A DNA stretch of 64,000 nt from Conchocele bisecta (Eukaryota > Mollusca > Bivalvia > Lucinida > Thyasiridae). The stretch spans positions 32,870,791-32,934,790 of the forward strand of contig CM055272.1 of assembly GCA_029237695.1 (NCBI GenBank), read 5' to 3'. Under the pieces are notes generated by a model. The model saw only the letters and a program-made list of their open reading frames with translations. It made no database searches and was not told the DNA's origin. Shown here in pieces: positions 10,651 to 21,060 of this stretch (position 1 is its first letter; each line of letters begins with the position of its first letter). A program made the position numbers and the translations under genes.

Positions 10651-11692
10651 GTTGGGAGCGGTTTTATGTTTCTGTTGCTGTCTTGTGGGCTGGGTGGCAG
10701 ACTTTGTCATTGTGCTGTCAACATTGTTCTGCTGAACATTGTTTGGTTTGGGCTGGGCTGTGGAGGACCAAATCGTGATAAGCAACGGAAGGCTGGAAAT
10801 TACACTCTGAACAGTGCACCCCCTATGTAATCGAAAACAGACACCTGGTGGCAGGTGGCCTGTACGGAATTTGTTTTGTTTATCCTTTTGGCTAGGGCCA
10901 GATTGTTTGGGTTGCGCAGACTTTCTGTGAATGGCGTGCAGCCATAATTCCCAATGAATCTCACCCCAAGACAATGGTTGTGATTCTTTCAATGACCGTT
11001 CTTTGGAGTCATAATACTTTCATGCAGCGCCCTTTTGTGCCAAATCGCGAACAATTTCTTCGTATTTGTACAAATGGGGTGCTTGGTCTGGAAATGTTGT
11101 TGTCAATACCGCACCAAAAAGCATGGAAGGCCGTAAGCCATTGATCTAAGGTATAAATTTGGCGAGTTTTCCTAGGAACAACATGTAAGGAGGGTACTGT
11201 AGCTTTATCAGACTGTAAGGTTGAAGGTTTCCCCCTGTGCCTGTGCGCTATCCAACAGAACACCCAGGTCTATGCATTCCAAACTCCATATTTTCTCTTT
11301 TATTTTTTTGTGGAACTTGCATGTGCAAATGAGTGGACTGGGATCGAAATGTCGGGCAAGTCAAATCACCTTGTGTGTCTGACCAGCTGGTGTACATGCG
11401 GTAGGTGAAACAGACTGTGAGACATCTACATGTAGGTATATGCAGAATGGGATCGGCTGGCTTAGCTGTAATGGAATTTGTTTCACGAGATCCACATTCC
11501 TGGACCACAAGGTCGGGCACAAATATCCGCAAAACCGGGTCTAAGGACATGTGTTGTGTCTGTTGTCATGGTTGTGGGCTGTAGAGGTTGGTCACTAACA
11601 GTAACACTAGTATTTGACGTTTACGCTACCTCCCGTGCGCGCCGACGCTTGGCCGCCACCTTCCCGCCCGTCTTTGCTTTAGACTTTGGCAT
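10651..11692 (-). pseudogene. DIRS-type gag-like remnant upstream of the RT (copy 2)
   Basis: The frame starts at an ATG at 11692-11690 with a basic N-terminus (MPKSKAKTGGKVAAKRRRAR) and is soon broken. Further along the minus strand are KIKEKIWSLECIDLGVLL (around 11300), IYTLDQWLTAFHAF (around 11150) and IHWELWLHAIHRKS (around 10950). A Gly-Val-Cys-Phe-Arg-x-His-Arg-Gly block near 10840 is the usual site of a Cys/His-rich knuckle, but the expected Cys spacing is lost. Order, strand and position directly upstream of the RT match a DIRS-type element, so this and the RT are one decayed copy. It belongs to a different gag lineage from the remnants at 4.6-5.4 kb and 13.4-14.1 kb. Multiple frame changes and stops are visible. 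Confidence 0.75.
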
Positions 11693-12310
11693 AGCTGAAG
11701 AGAAAACGCAGCAATACTCCCATGTATGTGCAAATTCCGGTACTATCATTCCTGTAAAATATGACATACATGCCAAGAGTAATTAAAAGGCATACACATA
11801 TTTCCAGGAAGCCAGGTTATTAAATGAGAACATGTAGTACATTTACAACTCCACACAAACATTATGCCAGAGTTTGCAAACAGTACAGATCCCGACAAGC
11901 CTGCTCTTCATGAACTATCTCATCATGATCTGCACTGTATGCAAGTGTCGTTCTAATAAACTAAAACAATATTTGTTGGCATGTGCCTGAACCATGTGAG
12001 TAGTCATATCAGAGAATAACACTGCCCGGTACACAATCAAGCTATGTTCATCACCAAATGAAATATATATAGAAATATATTGTTTTTATTTTTTTATGTG
12101 CGAGTATGTCCCCAATGTCAAGCGCCAATAGAATGGTACAAGACCGGACTCTATTTGACAGATCCCTGTACCAGAGATATACACCAGTATCATAATTACA
12201 GGCAGGTATCTAACTGGCCAGAGACCAGAACACACATTTATTACACTATTGCAAATTATATGCACGGGTGTCGCTGTGAGAAAAAACCCATAATCAACTC
12301 CTTACAAATG
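11693..12310. other. No gene recognised
   Basis: AT-rich sequence with TATATATAG-type runs near 12065-12080 and only short frames. It may include the 5' part of the DIRS element to its left, but no terminal repeat could be paired. Confidence 0.4.
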
Positions 12311-12385
12311 TAGGAATCACGATTTGCCTGGTTTGGCCCTCAGGTACGTTTTTATATTTCGCTCTTTAGTTACCTGGGAGAAGTT
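12311..12385 (+). mobile_element. Fragment of SINE-like family S type I
   Basis: About 75 bp starting TAGGAATCACGATTTGCCTG match the 5' part of the type I copies at 19215-19665, 56735-57110 and 57238-57600. The rest of the element is absent, so this is a truncated copy. Confidence 0.7.
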
Positions 12386-12499
12386 ATTTCAAAATTTGGA
12401 AAGGGTCTCGACTAATCTAGAATGTTAATGTGATTGAACACATGCCAAACATGCACTGAAATATATCTGGCTCATAGAAACAGCTGCGTAATTTGGATT

Positions 12500-12565
12500 T
12501 CAAAAAGTTTACATGACGTCACATTTGACGTCACACAACGTAACGTCAACACGCGGGAAGCCACG
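12500..12565. promoter_or_regulatory. Cluster of CRE-like TGACGTCA/GTAACGTCA motifs
   Basis: TGACGTCA occurs twice around 12513-12532, with CGTAACGTCA and CCACGTCA shortly after. Such motifs are CREB/ATF-type sites in animals. No gene is adjacent, and similar motifs occur in the foldback elements at 31.0-31.2 and 63.7 kb, so they are probably repeat-borne. Binding is not shown. Confidence 0.3.
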
Positions 12566-12660
12566 TCATTGTATAACTATTCATGCGCACATCACAATTC
12601 ATTGCTTATGGTCTCAAAAATAAGACTAAATGTGCATAATTATCCGCCGTGGAAATGTAA

Positions 12661-12836
12661 TACATAGGATATTTCATCGTACATGTTGGAATAGCGGAAA
12701 TAATACACTCGTGTCCGTCGGCGTCCGTGCAAGCAACTCGTTTGCTACGCTCACTCGTTGCTTACGCGGTAGCCGACGCACACTTGTGTGTTATTTCCCG
12801 CTATTCAAAATGTACGATGGAATATCCTCTATGTAA
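12661..12836. mobile_element. Foldback element (176 bp palindrome)
   Basis: The two halves are imperfect reverse complements over roughly 75 bp each. The left starts TACATAGGATATTTCATCGT and the right ends ACGATGGAATATCCTCTATGTA-like. GGAATAGCGGAAATAATACA on the left pairs with TGTTATTTCCCGCTATTC on the right. The centre is a short loop near CTCGTTTGCTACGCTC. It is a non-coding foldback MITE, and the frames across it are by-products. Confidence 0.8.
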
Positions 12837-12933
12837 CTGACTACTGAACAACACACATATAGCCGGCAAATACTAAAATCCTAGCTTCCTGGAAGCAAGG
12901 TGAACACCCCCTCGGATGACGCGATACAATTTG

Positions 12934-13383
12934 TGGTGTTTTTATGCCGAACAAATATGTTTTAACAAAATTATCACCTTTTTAACTTAGCCATTGTTTC
13001 TGCATTTTTGTATGCAATTCTATATAGGGTACACAGTATGTACACAGCTCTTCTGAAACTGTTCAGTCAGTCGATCTGAAACAATTCTGAAACAATACAC
13101 CCGTCTTCTACACATATTGAAGATACCTTGGTGTTTTTATGCCGAACATATATTTTTTAACAAAACTATAACCTTTTTAAGTTAGCTATTTTTTCTACAT
13201 TTGTGTATCTAATTCTATATAATTTCTACCTAAATTAGTATACATGTTATCACAAGTGGAAAAAATAATGCTGTAGATTTTCAAATACTCATTGTTTCTT
13301 GCCATGGTAACAGCTTCACATTTCTACATCTTCGCTCTCTAGCCCATCTTTTTTGTGTATTTTGTGACTTACTACACTCTTGT
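12934..13383. mobile_element. Family B tandem-core element, copy 1, inserted in a gag remnant
   Basis: Two core units begin near 12937 and 13128 (GTGTTTTTATGCCGAAC, then a pyrimidine-rich stretch and ATCACCTTTTTAAC). The right end has ATTTTGTGACTT and CACTCTTG, as in the copies at 17925-18215 and 29248-29886. The left hairpin end is missing. DIRS gag-like coding resumes immediately right of 13383, so the element sits in, or at the edge of, that older retroelement fragment. No coding capacity is present. Confidence 0.7.
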
Positions 13384-14093
13384 TCATACACGATCACCAT
13401 ACAATTTGGTCAGTGAACGGCACACTGACACTCGTCAAATAATGGTGATAACGTCTATCTAAATCGGATTTGTGGCTTTATTTACGTCTTAAATTTATGA
13501 GATGTGTTCATAGCCTAAGATGCTGAATGGCTGTCTTTGTCGAGAAGTTTGGAAATGTTTGGACAATTATGTCCTGAACATTTTGCAACTTTGAGTCAAA
13601 TGTTTGAGTACTGGGTTTCAAATAACCCCACATTTGAGAATTGACATGGGTCTTCACCAGATTGGTAGAATTGGCTGGCCTTTGAATATTCTTTGATATA
13701 TTACTGTATATATCATCGCTCATTCCACTGCGAAAACTTGTGTTCGCAAACTCTGCGAGTTCTTTATCAATTTCATTGTCCAATAACTCAGATGGTTTAT
13801 ATTTCCCAGCTAATGAACTGAACTAACCTGGGGAAATTTCACCAGAATCACTTTTTTGACGCTTTATCAGCGGTTCAGAACACTGATCATCATTATCCAT
13901 AGACGCATTGTCATTAAACATGTGTGAAGAGTCAGACTCGTCCTGATCTCCTAAAGGGACTTTCTGAGAGAGGTCATAAGCTCGGTTGGACATATTGTCA
14001 AACATATCAGACAAGTTATTCGGACTGTAATTGCTTTCAACATACGCGACACTTCTTTTGTGAAGTTCATCAGATTCACTCCGTCAGCGTCCG
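13384..14093 (-). pseudogene. DIRS-type gag-like remnant (copy 3)
   Basis: The minus-strand frame is open from about 14093 with an acidic N-terminal region containing DMFDNMSNRAYDLSQ and a Lys/Arg patch. It is cut by an in-frame TAG at 13821-13823. The same frame continues through KYKPSELLDNEIDKELAEFA, SFRSGMSDD, MWGYLKPSTQT and VQDIIVQTF to a stop at 13508. Weak similarity (YHHYLTSVSVPFTKL) continues in another frame to about 13390. This corresponds to the gag-like ORF1 of DIRS-type elements and is most similar to the remnant at 4610-5430. The left end abuts a family B element. No RT follows. Confidence 0.72.
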
Positions 14094-16640
14094 CCGACTA
14101 ACCACTAGTGGACGTTGTTCATTTTGTAATTTTTATTTCCAGATACAGTCATGCTTAAACACAAATTAACTTCAACATGCAGACATATATATAAACATAT
14201 AATATAAATATAATTGTCATGTACCTTGACATATATCCATGTGAATCAAAAAGTATATAGATACATTAATATATTTGAGAATGTTAATGGTTATAAGGAT
14301 TTTGGGAGTATAGTGGAGGCTAGAGGAGAAAATAGAAAAGATGTGAGAGTTGGAAAGAGATGATATATTTGAATCGAGCAACGTCATAATAAGCATCAGT
14401 ATGTCTTCTACTTAGGGTCTCTATGAAATAAAAGCATTATATATGTACGCATTGCATTACTAATCTAATTGCATTCAATCCCACTTTCGTTCATGTGTAG
14501 TAACTTTACTTGTATTTATAGTTATTGCTCTCTCATGATCTTTTTAAAAAAAAGAAGCTTTTAAAATCATAAAAAAATGGTTCTGTATTCCTTCATTTAC
14601 AAGAATATATAAAATATTGTTCCAGTATAATGCACAGGTTTAAGAATATACTTTCTCTTTATACTGTCAGAAACTTATTAAATGCCAATCTATATTACAT
14701 CTAAATTTATGATCCTTTAAACAGGAGCCGACTTGTGACCAGAAATGCTGACTTTTATTGCAATCCCAAAATAGGTGCTTATTTGTTTACAGGGCCATGG
14801 TACATAAGTCACACAAATCAGAATTGACTGTTAATTTGTACAAGTAATCATTTGTTGCTTTAAAATTTTCATTAAAAATGTCTTATTTTAGGCCTTATTG
14901 TACTTTGAAACTAATATGTGTTTACTACCTTCCAGTTAATATTTTTATCGACAAATTCTTCATTCCATTTTGTTCTTGGTTTATAAACAACATTTGTTTG
15001 ACTATTAAGAAGCATAGTAGCCTCTTACTGCCGAACTCCGTGGGTGTAAAGAACATCCGGGGACTTTTGGGTATTCATCTACATTTAAACATTGATTGCT
15101 TTACATATTTGTTTACTTTGAAACATGTGAAAACACCATAATAAAACAAATAAACGAACAATAAACATTTCTGACCTCTCAGCCGTCCGCCATCTTGCAG
15201 GTGCCCGGGACAGGAAGTTAACCCAACTCTGTGGGAAATGGTCTAATAGGCTGACTCTCTTTACTCCACATGGTAAAAGTCTCAAAATGTTCACCTCTGT
15301 CAAACTTGTGGTCCATCATTTCGCATTTCATCCACAATTGTTTGTAGTTTAGTTAATTGATTTGGAAATATAAGCCTATGAAATGGAGACAGTATACAAA
15401 ATTAACTGTATTTTTTTAGTAAGATAAATCCCATACTGGTTTCATGACACAAACTTGGGAGACGGTTCAGTAGACCATGTTCTGTTCTGTGTTAACATTG
15501 CATATCACGTGACCTGGTATCTACAGACGCTGGGTCAAAGCTGTCAAAACTTTGCACTCGTGTGAAATGTTACAGCGTGCAAAAACCCACGGAGTTGTTC
15601 GTACCCACGGAGTTGGGAAGAAGGAGTCTATATAGCATTTTGTTACATTCGTTTGTAAATTTATTTATTTCTATTAGTGGTGTGTTTGAGTTTATTGCAT
15701 GTATGCCTTTGGTTCTAACCTGTCTCTTCCAATCTGTATTTACACATGTATGCTTGTTACAATCTTGTAATATTTTAAATAATCGTTATTACTGATATTG
15801 TATCGTTGTTTTATATCTATGAATTCAAAGGACTTACTTCTATTATTATATATTTCCTCTATATACTTAATTCCACGTTCATGCCACTCTTATTATTCTT
15901 ATTATTCCATATCATTTGTTTTTATATATTCTCTGGAATGTCTGTAAAATTAAGTTTACCTCATGCTTCAAGGATTTCTGTGAAAAATATATTTTTACTA
16001 ATTTGTTTTGCATCAGTCACATTGTAATTTCCTAACTTTGTCTGGTTTAAAGTCCCATAGAGAATCAAACATGATATTAATTATTTCCTTCATGGTTGCC
16101 TTTCTCGGTTAATCTAGAACAGTTAAATGGAAGACTAGTATATGAAATGCAAAACTCTTATAATACAGTAACTGTTATATTCCTGAAGTGGTAAGCTTTC
16201 TATATTTCCATACTTCCAGACATTGTTGAAATTCCTTTATTTTGGGGATTACATTTATGTGAATGGAAGAAGCGGCTAAGTCTTTTATGGATATAGACTC
16301 CTTATTCTATTGACCCCTTTGCCCCCTATGGGCCCCCTTTTCAGGATTCTATTTTTGTTTGGCAATTGAGAATTGAGAAGCTATCTGATTCTGTAAACAA
16401 AAAAGCAAACACTGTCAAATAAAGGTGATTTTATCAGATCTGGTCGAAATATTATAGAGCCAATTCATAAGATATTACCACAATCACACATGTCTCACAT
16501 GAGCATTATGTACTGATAATTAGTCGTTAAAATGTCGGGATCCGCCACTAGGTACTGACCATGTGTTTATTACCATATTTTCTTACCATTACTATAACTA
16601 TGTTAATTATGTTTATGTGTTCGGTTTTCATATGTGACTG
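14094..16640. other. AT-rich stretch with a degenerate inverted repeat, no gene
   Basis: No protein family is recognisable despite several 60-90-residue frames, which are Phe/Leu/Tyr-rich as expected of AT-rich random sequence. The motif AACTCCGTGGGT near 15036 is repeated in inverted orientation near 15582-15615 (ACCCACGGAGTT, twice), with a variant near 15219. This suggests a degenerate inverted-repeat element of about 0.6 kb. Confidence 0.4.
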
Positions 16641-16738
16641 GAGAAATGAAGCTTATTATCTGTCCTTGCCGATAGGCAATTGGTGATGTAGCGTTAGTCC
16701 ATGTACGTACGTACGTTAGTAACACTAAGTCTTTTTAG

Positions 16739-17784
16739 TTTTAGCTCACCTGAGCGAAGCTCATGTGAGCTATTGTTACCGCAATGTGTCCGTCGTCGTC
16801 GTCGTCGTCGTCCGTCGTCGTCGGTGAACATTTTCAAACGTCTTCTCCTCGGTAACCATTGGGCCTATAGTCACCAAAATTCATGGTCATGGTCCTTAGG
16901 TAGGGGGATTACAAAATTGTTAAAATGACGTCATTACGTAATCCAAGATGGCCGCCGTCTAAAAATAGCACACATTCTTCAAAAATCTTCTCAAGAACCG
17001 CCAACCGGATTTCGACAAAACTTGGTAAGAATGATCGATGTACAATGCTCTTTCAAAGTTGTTAAAATGGTGACCCCGGGGTCCAAAATGGGCGTACCCG
17101 TGGGGTCAAATTGGGGTCAAATTTTATTTTTGACCGAATATGGTCATGTCATATATCAAATTGAAGGTATCAACGAGGCGATCACTCTGGTGCATTTCTT
17201 TTATTAGAGATTTCAAAATTCGTCTTCACATGAACCGCTTGGCCCATGGTAGCCAAACTTAAAAGTTATGGTCCATGGGTGAAGCCTTTTCAGATTTGTT
17301 AAAATGGAGGTCATCGCTAATCCAAGATGGCCGCTCTCTAAAAATAGCATAAATTCTTAAAATATCTTCGGGGTCAAAAATGGGCTTGGTCCGTGGGGTC
17401 AAATTGGGGTCAAATTTTATTTTTGACCGAATATGTTCATGTCATATATCAAATTGAAAGTATCGATGAGGCGATTGCTCTGGTGCAATATTTGTCGGAA
17501 TGATTATGTCATCCATGATGGCCGCCAAAAGGTCCATTTATTCGAGATTTTTAACGTCTTTTTCTCAGGAACCACATGGCCGATGCTGGCCAAACTTCAT
17601 AGTAAGTTAAGATCCTGGGTGAAGCATTTTCAGATTTGGTAAAATGAGAGACGTCCCTTAATCCAAGATGACCGCCATCTAAAATTAGCACAATTTTTTT
17701 TAAAACACATGAAATCAATGTCACATTCTCCTCTGGTGTTCATGGAGTCAGGTGAGCGAATTAGGGCCATCATGGCCCTCTTGT
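16739..17784 (-). mobile_element. Family A tandem-core element, copy 1 (one full core unit plus terminal half)
   Basis: The left end reads TTTTAGCTCACCTGAGCG with a hairpin (AGCTCACCTGAGC pairing with GCTCATGTGAGCT), then a (GTC)n/(CCGT)n microsatellite at 16787-16825. One core unit and a diverged terminal half-unit follow, and the right end has the hairpin GGGCCATCATGGCCC and CTCTTG. The minus strand is given because, read that way, the element starts CAAGAGGGCC and ends in a hairpin plus an A-run. It interrupts repeat K, whose uninterrupted version is at 63.2 kb. A target-site duplication is not clear. It is non-coding. Confidence 0.75.
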
Positions 17785-17924
17785 TCAATAACTTATGAAC
17801 GGCTTAGCCGATTTTGATATTATTTTGCCACAATGTGTCTAGGTTGGTGCTTTGTTTTGCATACGACACACGTCCGACCGCACACGGTCAAGGTCACTGA
17901 TGATTTAAGGCAAATGCGTTAAAG

Positions 17925-18215
17925 TTTTTTTACGACCGTTTTAAAAAACGGTACGTATTATGTTTTACCGGCGGGCTTGCGGGTCAGCGGCGGACAATAA
18001 AACTGGATAGTTTGTATACACAACTCCTGAAACCGTTCAGTCAATCGATCTGAAACTATACACACGTCTTCTACACATATTGAAGATGTGCACCTTGGTG
18101 TTTTTATGCCGAAAAAAATATTTGTTAACAAAAATATCACCTTTTTAACATTTCTGCATCTTCGCTATCTGGCCCATCTTCGACGGGCGTATTTTGTGAC
18201 TTACGGCACTCTTGT
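17925..18215 (-). mobile_element. Family B element, copy 2 (short)
   Basis: A T-run at 17925-17931 is followed by a hairpin (ACCGTTTTAAAAAACGGT) and a GC-rich patch. One partial core follows (TTCAGTCAATCGATCTGAAAC, TACACACGTCTTCTACACAT), and the right end has GACGGGCGTATTTTGTGACT and CACTCTTG. It is inserted in repeat K about 140 bp right of the family A copy. Its minus-strand start (CAAGAGTGCC) matches that of family A (CAAGAGGGCC). Confidence 0.75.
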
Positions 18216-18260
18216 TATTATTCTTATCAGGTTGCCAATGAGGGGATTGGCTTCGTAATA

Positions 18261-18890
18261 CAGATGCCCTTGTTGGATTCTAGTTCCTGATCCAATAGGG
18301 CACTCATATAGCCTGAAACGACATGTCTTGTGCGTTAGAGTATGACGTGGGTGATGGAAAGGCGAAGAACGCAGCTATTGATCAGACTGCTGTGTACTGG
18401 CTGATCTGAATCGCCACTAGTCATAAAACACATAAGCCACATTTTTCTCCAGTTACAGCTACATAGAGAGGATCGGTATTATACCTTCGGCATCCAAGTA
18501 TGTCGACGGGTATATAGTTTTCGCATTTTCGCCGTTTGTCCGAGTGCACGAGAGGGCACTTGTTGGGTACTGAGAACAATAGGTAACTGTAAATTGCATT
18601 CATCCCGTTGCTTGTTGGTACTTGGAACATAGCAAATTCGCTTATTGGGTACCCAAGGGTACCAATGGTCCTCTCGTGTGAGCGGACGTCCGTCTTTCAT
18701 ATTTGTGTTAACTATTGTGTTTGTTGTTCAAGGCGGCGGCCGCAGGTATCCGTGAGCCTCTGCTCAATGAGTGATGCACTGTGATGTTTCTTAAATGAGC
18801 TTACCGATTTCATAAGAAACGAGGCTATGTTAAGTATCTTATGAAATGAGTCCACGAGTGTAATACATATATCATCTCGAATGTGAGATT
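18261..18890. other. Degenerate repeat debris, no gene
   Basis: Around 18390-18470 there is weak similarity to the family E right arm (CATAAGCCACATTTTTCTCC, CAGTTACAGCTACAT). The CCCTTGTTGG/CCAATAGGG region near 18266-18300 may pair internally. No coding sequence is recognisable. Confidence 0.35.
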
Positions 18891-19133
18891 ATATGTGGCT
18901 GTGACTGGCTTATGGGTTTTGCGACCAGTGTACATGTACATCCTGATCAGCCTGTGCATCCGCACAGTCGGGTCAGGTTCTACACTGGTCGCCATTACAT
19001 TAATGAAAAACTTGTCACGTTTCTAACAAACAATATGGATCGTTATCAGGCTACAGGAGTGTGCTAATTGATCAGAAGCTACACTGGTCACAAAATCCAT
19101 AAGCCCCGTTTCTCCAGTCACAACCACATTTTG
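18891..19133. mobile_element. MITE family E, copy 2
   Basis: The left arm is ATGTGGCTGTGACTGG, then TTATGGGTTTTGCGACCAGT. The right arm is ACTGGTCACAAAATCCATAA, then GTTTCTCCAGTCACAACCACAT. The interior contains a small palindrome (CAGCCTGTGCATCCGCACAG). The same ends flank copies at 6344-6549 and 59163-59610. It is non-coding. Confidence 0.78.
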
Positions 19134-19214
19134 ATTACGTAACCACAGAATTCATTGAAACTGCTGATTACATCGGGTGTTTTCGGTTAACATATTTATA
19201 AGTCTAGGACATTA

Positions 19215-19665
19215 GTGGGTGGTTGGTCGGGCGAATGTGAAGGCGTAAATTAACGGTAGGGATTCCTCCTTATAGGAATCACGATTTGCCTGGTTTGGCC
19301 CTCAGGTACGTTTTTATCTTTGGCTCTTTTGTTACCTGGGAGTTAAATTGGATTATTGCCCATTATACAAGTAGTAAGATTATTACTGATCCTACTACTT
19401 TTGGAGGGGGCCAACTGATTCCGGTGTGGCGAGGACCTGGCATCAGATCAGGATTATTTTGATTTCAGGGCTGAATATATAGTTTTTTTATTGTAAATAT
19501 TCAGTTCTGATGTTGGGATCCCCCCCCTCCCCATTTGTACATGTACTTGAATATGTACGTGTACATGTAATATATGGGATTTAGTACTAAATCCATTGAC
19601 CCGGCCTTAAATGACCTTATCTGTTGATAGGCCGTTAAACTCCAATAACAATAAAAAATAACATA
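19215..19665 (+). mobile_element. SINE-like family S, type I, near full length
   Basis: The 5' region contains GTGGTTGGTCGGGCGAA and TAAATTAACGGTAGGGATTC. The body has CACGATTTGCCTGGTTTGGC and GTGTGGCGAGGACCTGGCAT, then a poly-C tract (19519-19531). The 3' tail is AAATGACCTTATCTGTTGAT, then AGGCCGTTAAACTCCAATAA. Copies occur at 12311 (fragment), 56735 and 57238. No obvious pol III boxes were found, so it is called SINE-like from its short length, defined tail and dispersal. The tail is shared with type II copies and resembles that of the tRNA-SINE at 9.1 kb. Confidence 0.72.
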
Positions 19666-19827
19666 GTCTAGGGCATTATAATTTTAATACACTGTGTTAG
19701 TACACTGCAAGCCGCTGCTTATCCACTGTTATGGGCGAGTAAAAACTCGATCTGTCACTTGAAGAGACAGTGCGGCATAAACATGGGATGTTTGAGTTTA
19801 TATCCAATCTGGACGTGGATGGCACCG

Positions 19828-20217
19828 CAGGTGGGAGCATGCGATGGGTAATTTCACGATAGGGGCTCATCCTTACCGGAATCCCGACCGGAAACCTGAT
19901 TTTGCCCTCACATACGTCATTGCCATTCTTGTATGTGACAGTTGAATCTTGTTATACCCCTAATGTGAATATTATGATTATTCCTAATCCTATTACTTTT
20001 AGGGAAAGGGACCATGTGACTTTGGTGTGGTATGGACCGCGCACCAGGTCAGGTTATTCCAATTTCAGGGCTGAATATATTTTTTATGTACATATCCGTT
20101 CTGATTTTGGAATTTTCCCACCAATGCAGCAAGTTAAATACTGATCGAACCCGTTGGCCCGGCTTTAAATGACCTTAGCTGTTGATAGGCCGTTCAACAC
20201 CAATCAATCAATCAAAT
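19828..20217 (+). mobile_element. SINE-like family S, type II
   Basis: It starts GGTGGGAGCATGCGATGGGT and runs through TTACCGGAATCCCGACCGG, TGACAGTTGAATCT and TTTGGTGTGGTATGG. It ends AAATGACCTTAGCTGTTGAT, AGGCCGTTCAACACCAATCA and (ATCA)n. Type II copies at 33395-33675 and 60404-60723 match throughout. The middle (GTGTGGYRWGGACC…TCAGGGCTGAATATAT) aligns with type I, so the two types are diverged subfamilies. The copy at 60.4 kb has a 9-bp target-site duplication, confirming the boundaries. Confidence 0.78.
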
Positions 20218-20287
20218 TAAATCTGGACGAGTGGAAGATTAAAAATTTGTTGAAGCCTGCACTACCAAATTGATTTTATGTTTTCGG

Positions 20288-20640
20288 TACAGTCGAACCT
20301 CCCCGAACGGCCACCTCTCTACAACAACACCCTCTCTATAACAGCCGTTATTTTATATCCCAAATGGATGATTTCCTCTGTATCTAACCATTAGACTGCT
20401 GAGCACTAAGTTTGCCGTCTGCTGTTGCTTTGCCTTCTTTGTCAATAAAAACATGTTTTGACAGCAGTTTAAAATCATTTCCATTGGAAATGATTCTAAA
20501 ATGTTGCCAAAGCATGTTTTTGATGAGAATTATCGAAGAAAATAAATAAACAGCATTAACATCCCTACAACAGCCACCTCTCTACAACAGCCAGTTTTGC
20601 GTCTTCCCATGGGTGGCTGTTGTAGAGAGGTTGCACTGTA
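20288..20640. mobile_element. TA-flanked MITE with a nested palindrome
   Basis: The ends are CAGTCGAACCTC and GAGAGGTTGCACTG, inverted and flanked by TA dinucleotides (20288-20289, 20639-20640), as in Tc1/mariner-type non-autonomous elements. Subterminal CTCTCTACAACAGCC repeats occur several times. Inside lies a second palindrome (20446-20522), with AAAACATGTTTTG pairing with CAAAGCATGTTTTT around TTTCCATTGGAAA. It is non-coding. Confidence 0.78.
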
Positions 20641-20847
20641 TATGCATGAGAACTATTTCGTTAGATGGCAATGACCTTTCTGTGCGACTACACACTCACT
20701 CGGGTTCAACTGGAGTAACACTGGTCACACAGTCAGCATACCCATTTTTGTCATAGCAGGTTACATGAGGCCATACACAATACGTACTTTGGTTCGCAGA
20801 CACGGGGTTTGCGGAATGTGAAGCTGGAGGGCGGTACCTTTAATAGA

Positions 20848-20972
20848 AATATATTTTTGTTTAAGATGTTCGTCTCTGTTTTGTGTCAAGTTGACAGATG
20901 CATAATTTTTATATGCATCTGTCATCTTGAAAAAAATCAGAGACGAACATCTGCAACAAAATAATATGTTCT
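20848..20972. mobile_element. Foldback element, about 125 bp
   Basis: AAGATGTTCGTCTCTG on the left pairs with CAGAGACGAACATCT on the right, and AAGTTGACAGATGCATA pairs with TATGCATCTGTCATCTT around a TTTT loop. It is an imperfect hairpin with arms of about 55 bp and no coding capacity. Confidence 0.75.
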
Positions 20973-21060
20973 ATAAAGTTGCTATAACATCTTTAGACGT
21001 GACAAATCACACGTTTTTCGTCAGACATGATTGAATTTAACATATTTGTGCATGATAGTG

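Larger units (their letters stand above)
16650..18260. repeat. Older repeat K, split by family A and B insertions
   Basis: Segments 16655-16738, 17785-17924 and 18216-18260 align in order with a copy at 63150-63470 that has neither insertion. Shared landmarks are CCGATAGGCAA, CGTTAGTCCATGTAC, CAATAACTT followed by TTTTGATATTATTT, a CGACCG…AAGGTCAC block, and AGGTTGCCA followed by GGGGATTGGCTTCG or its variant. The 63-kb copy acts as an approximate empty site for both insertions. Confidence 0.75.

Noticed and set aside
10642..11786. Plus-strand frames at 10633-10830 and 11478-11786 as genes
   Set aside because: They are antisense to recognisable DIRS gag blocks and have no domain of their own.
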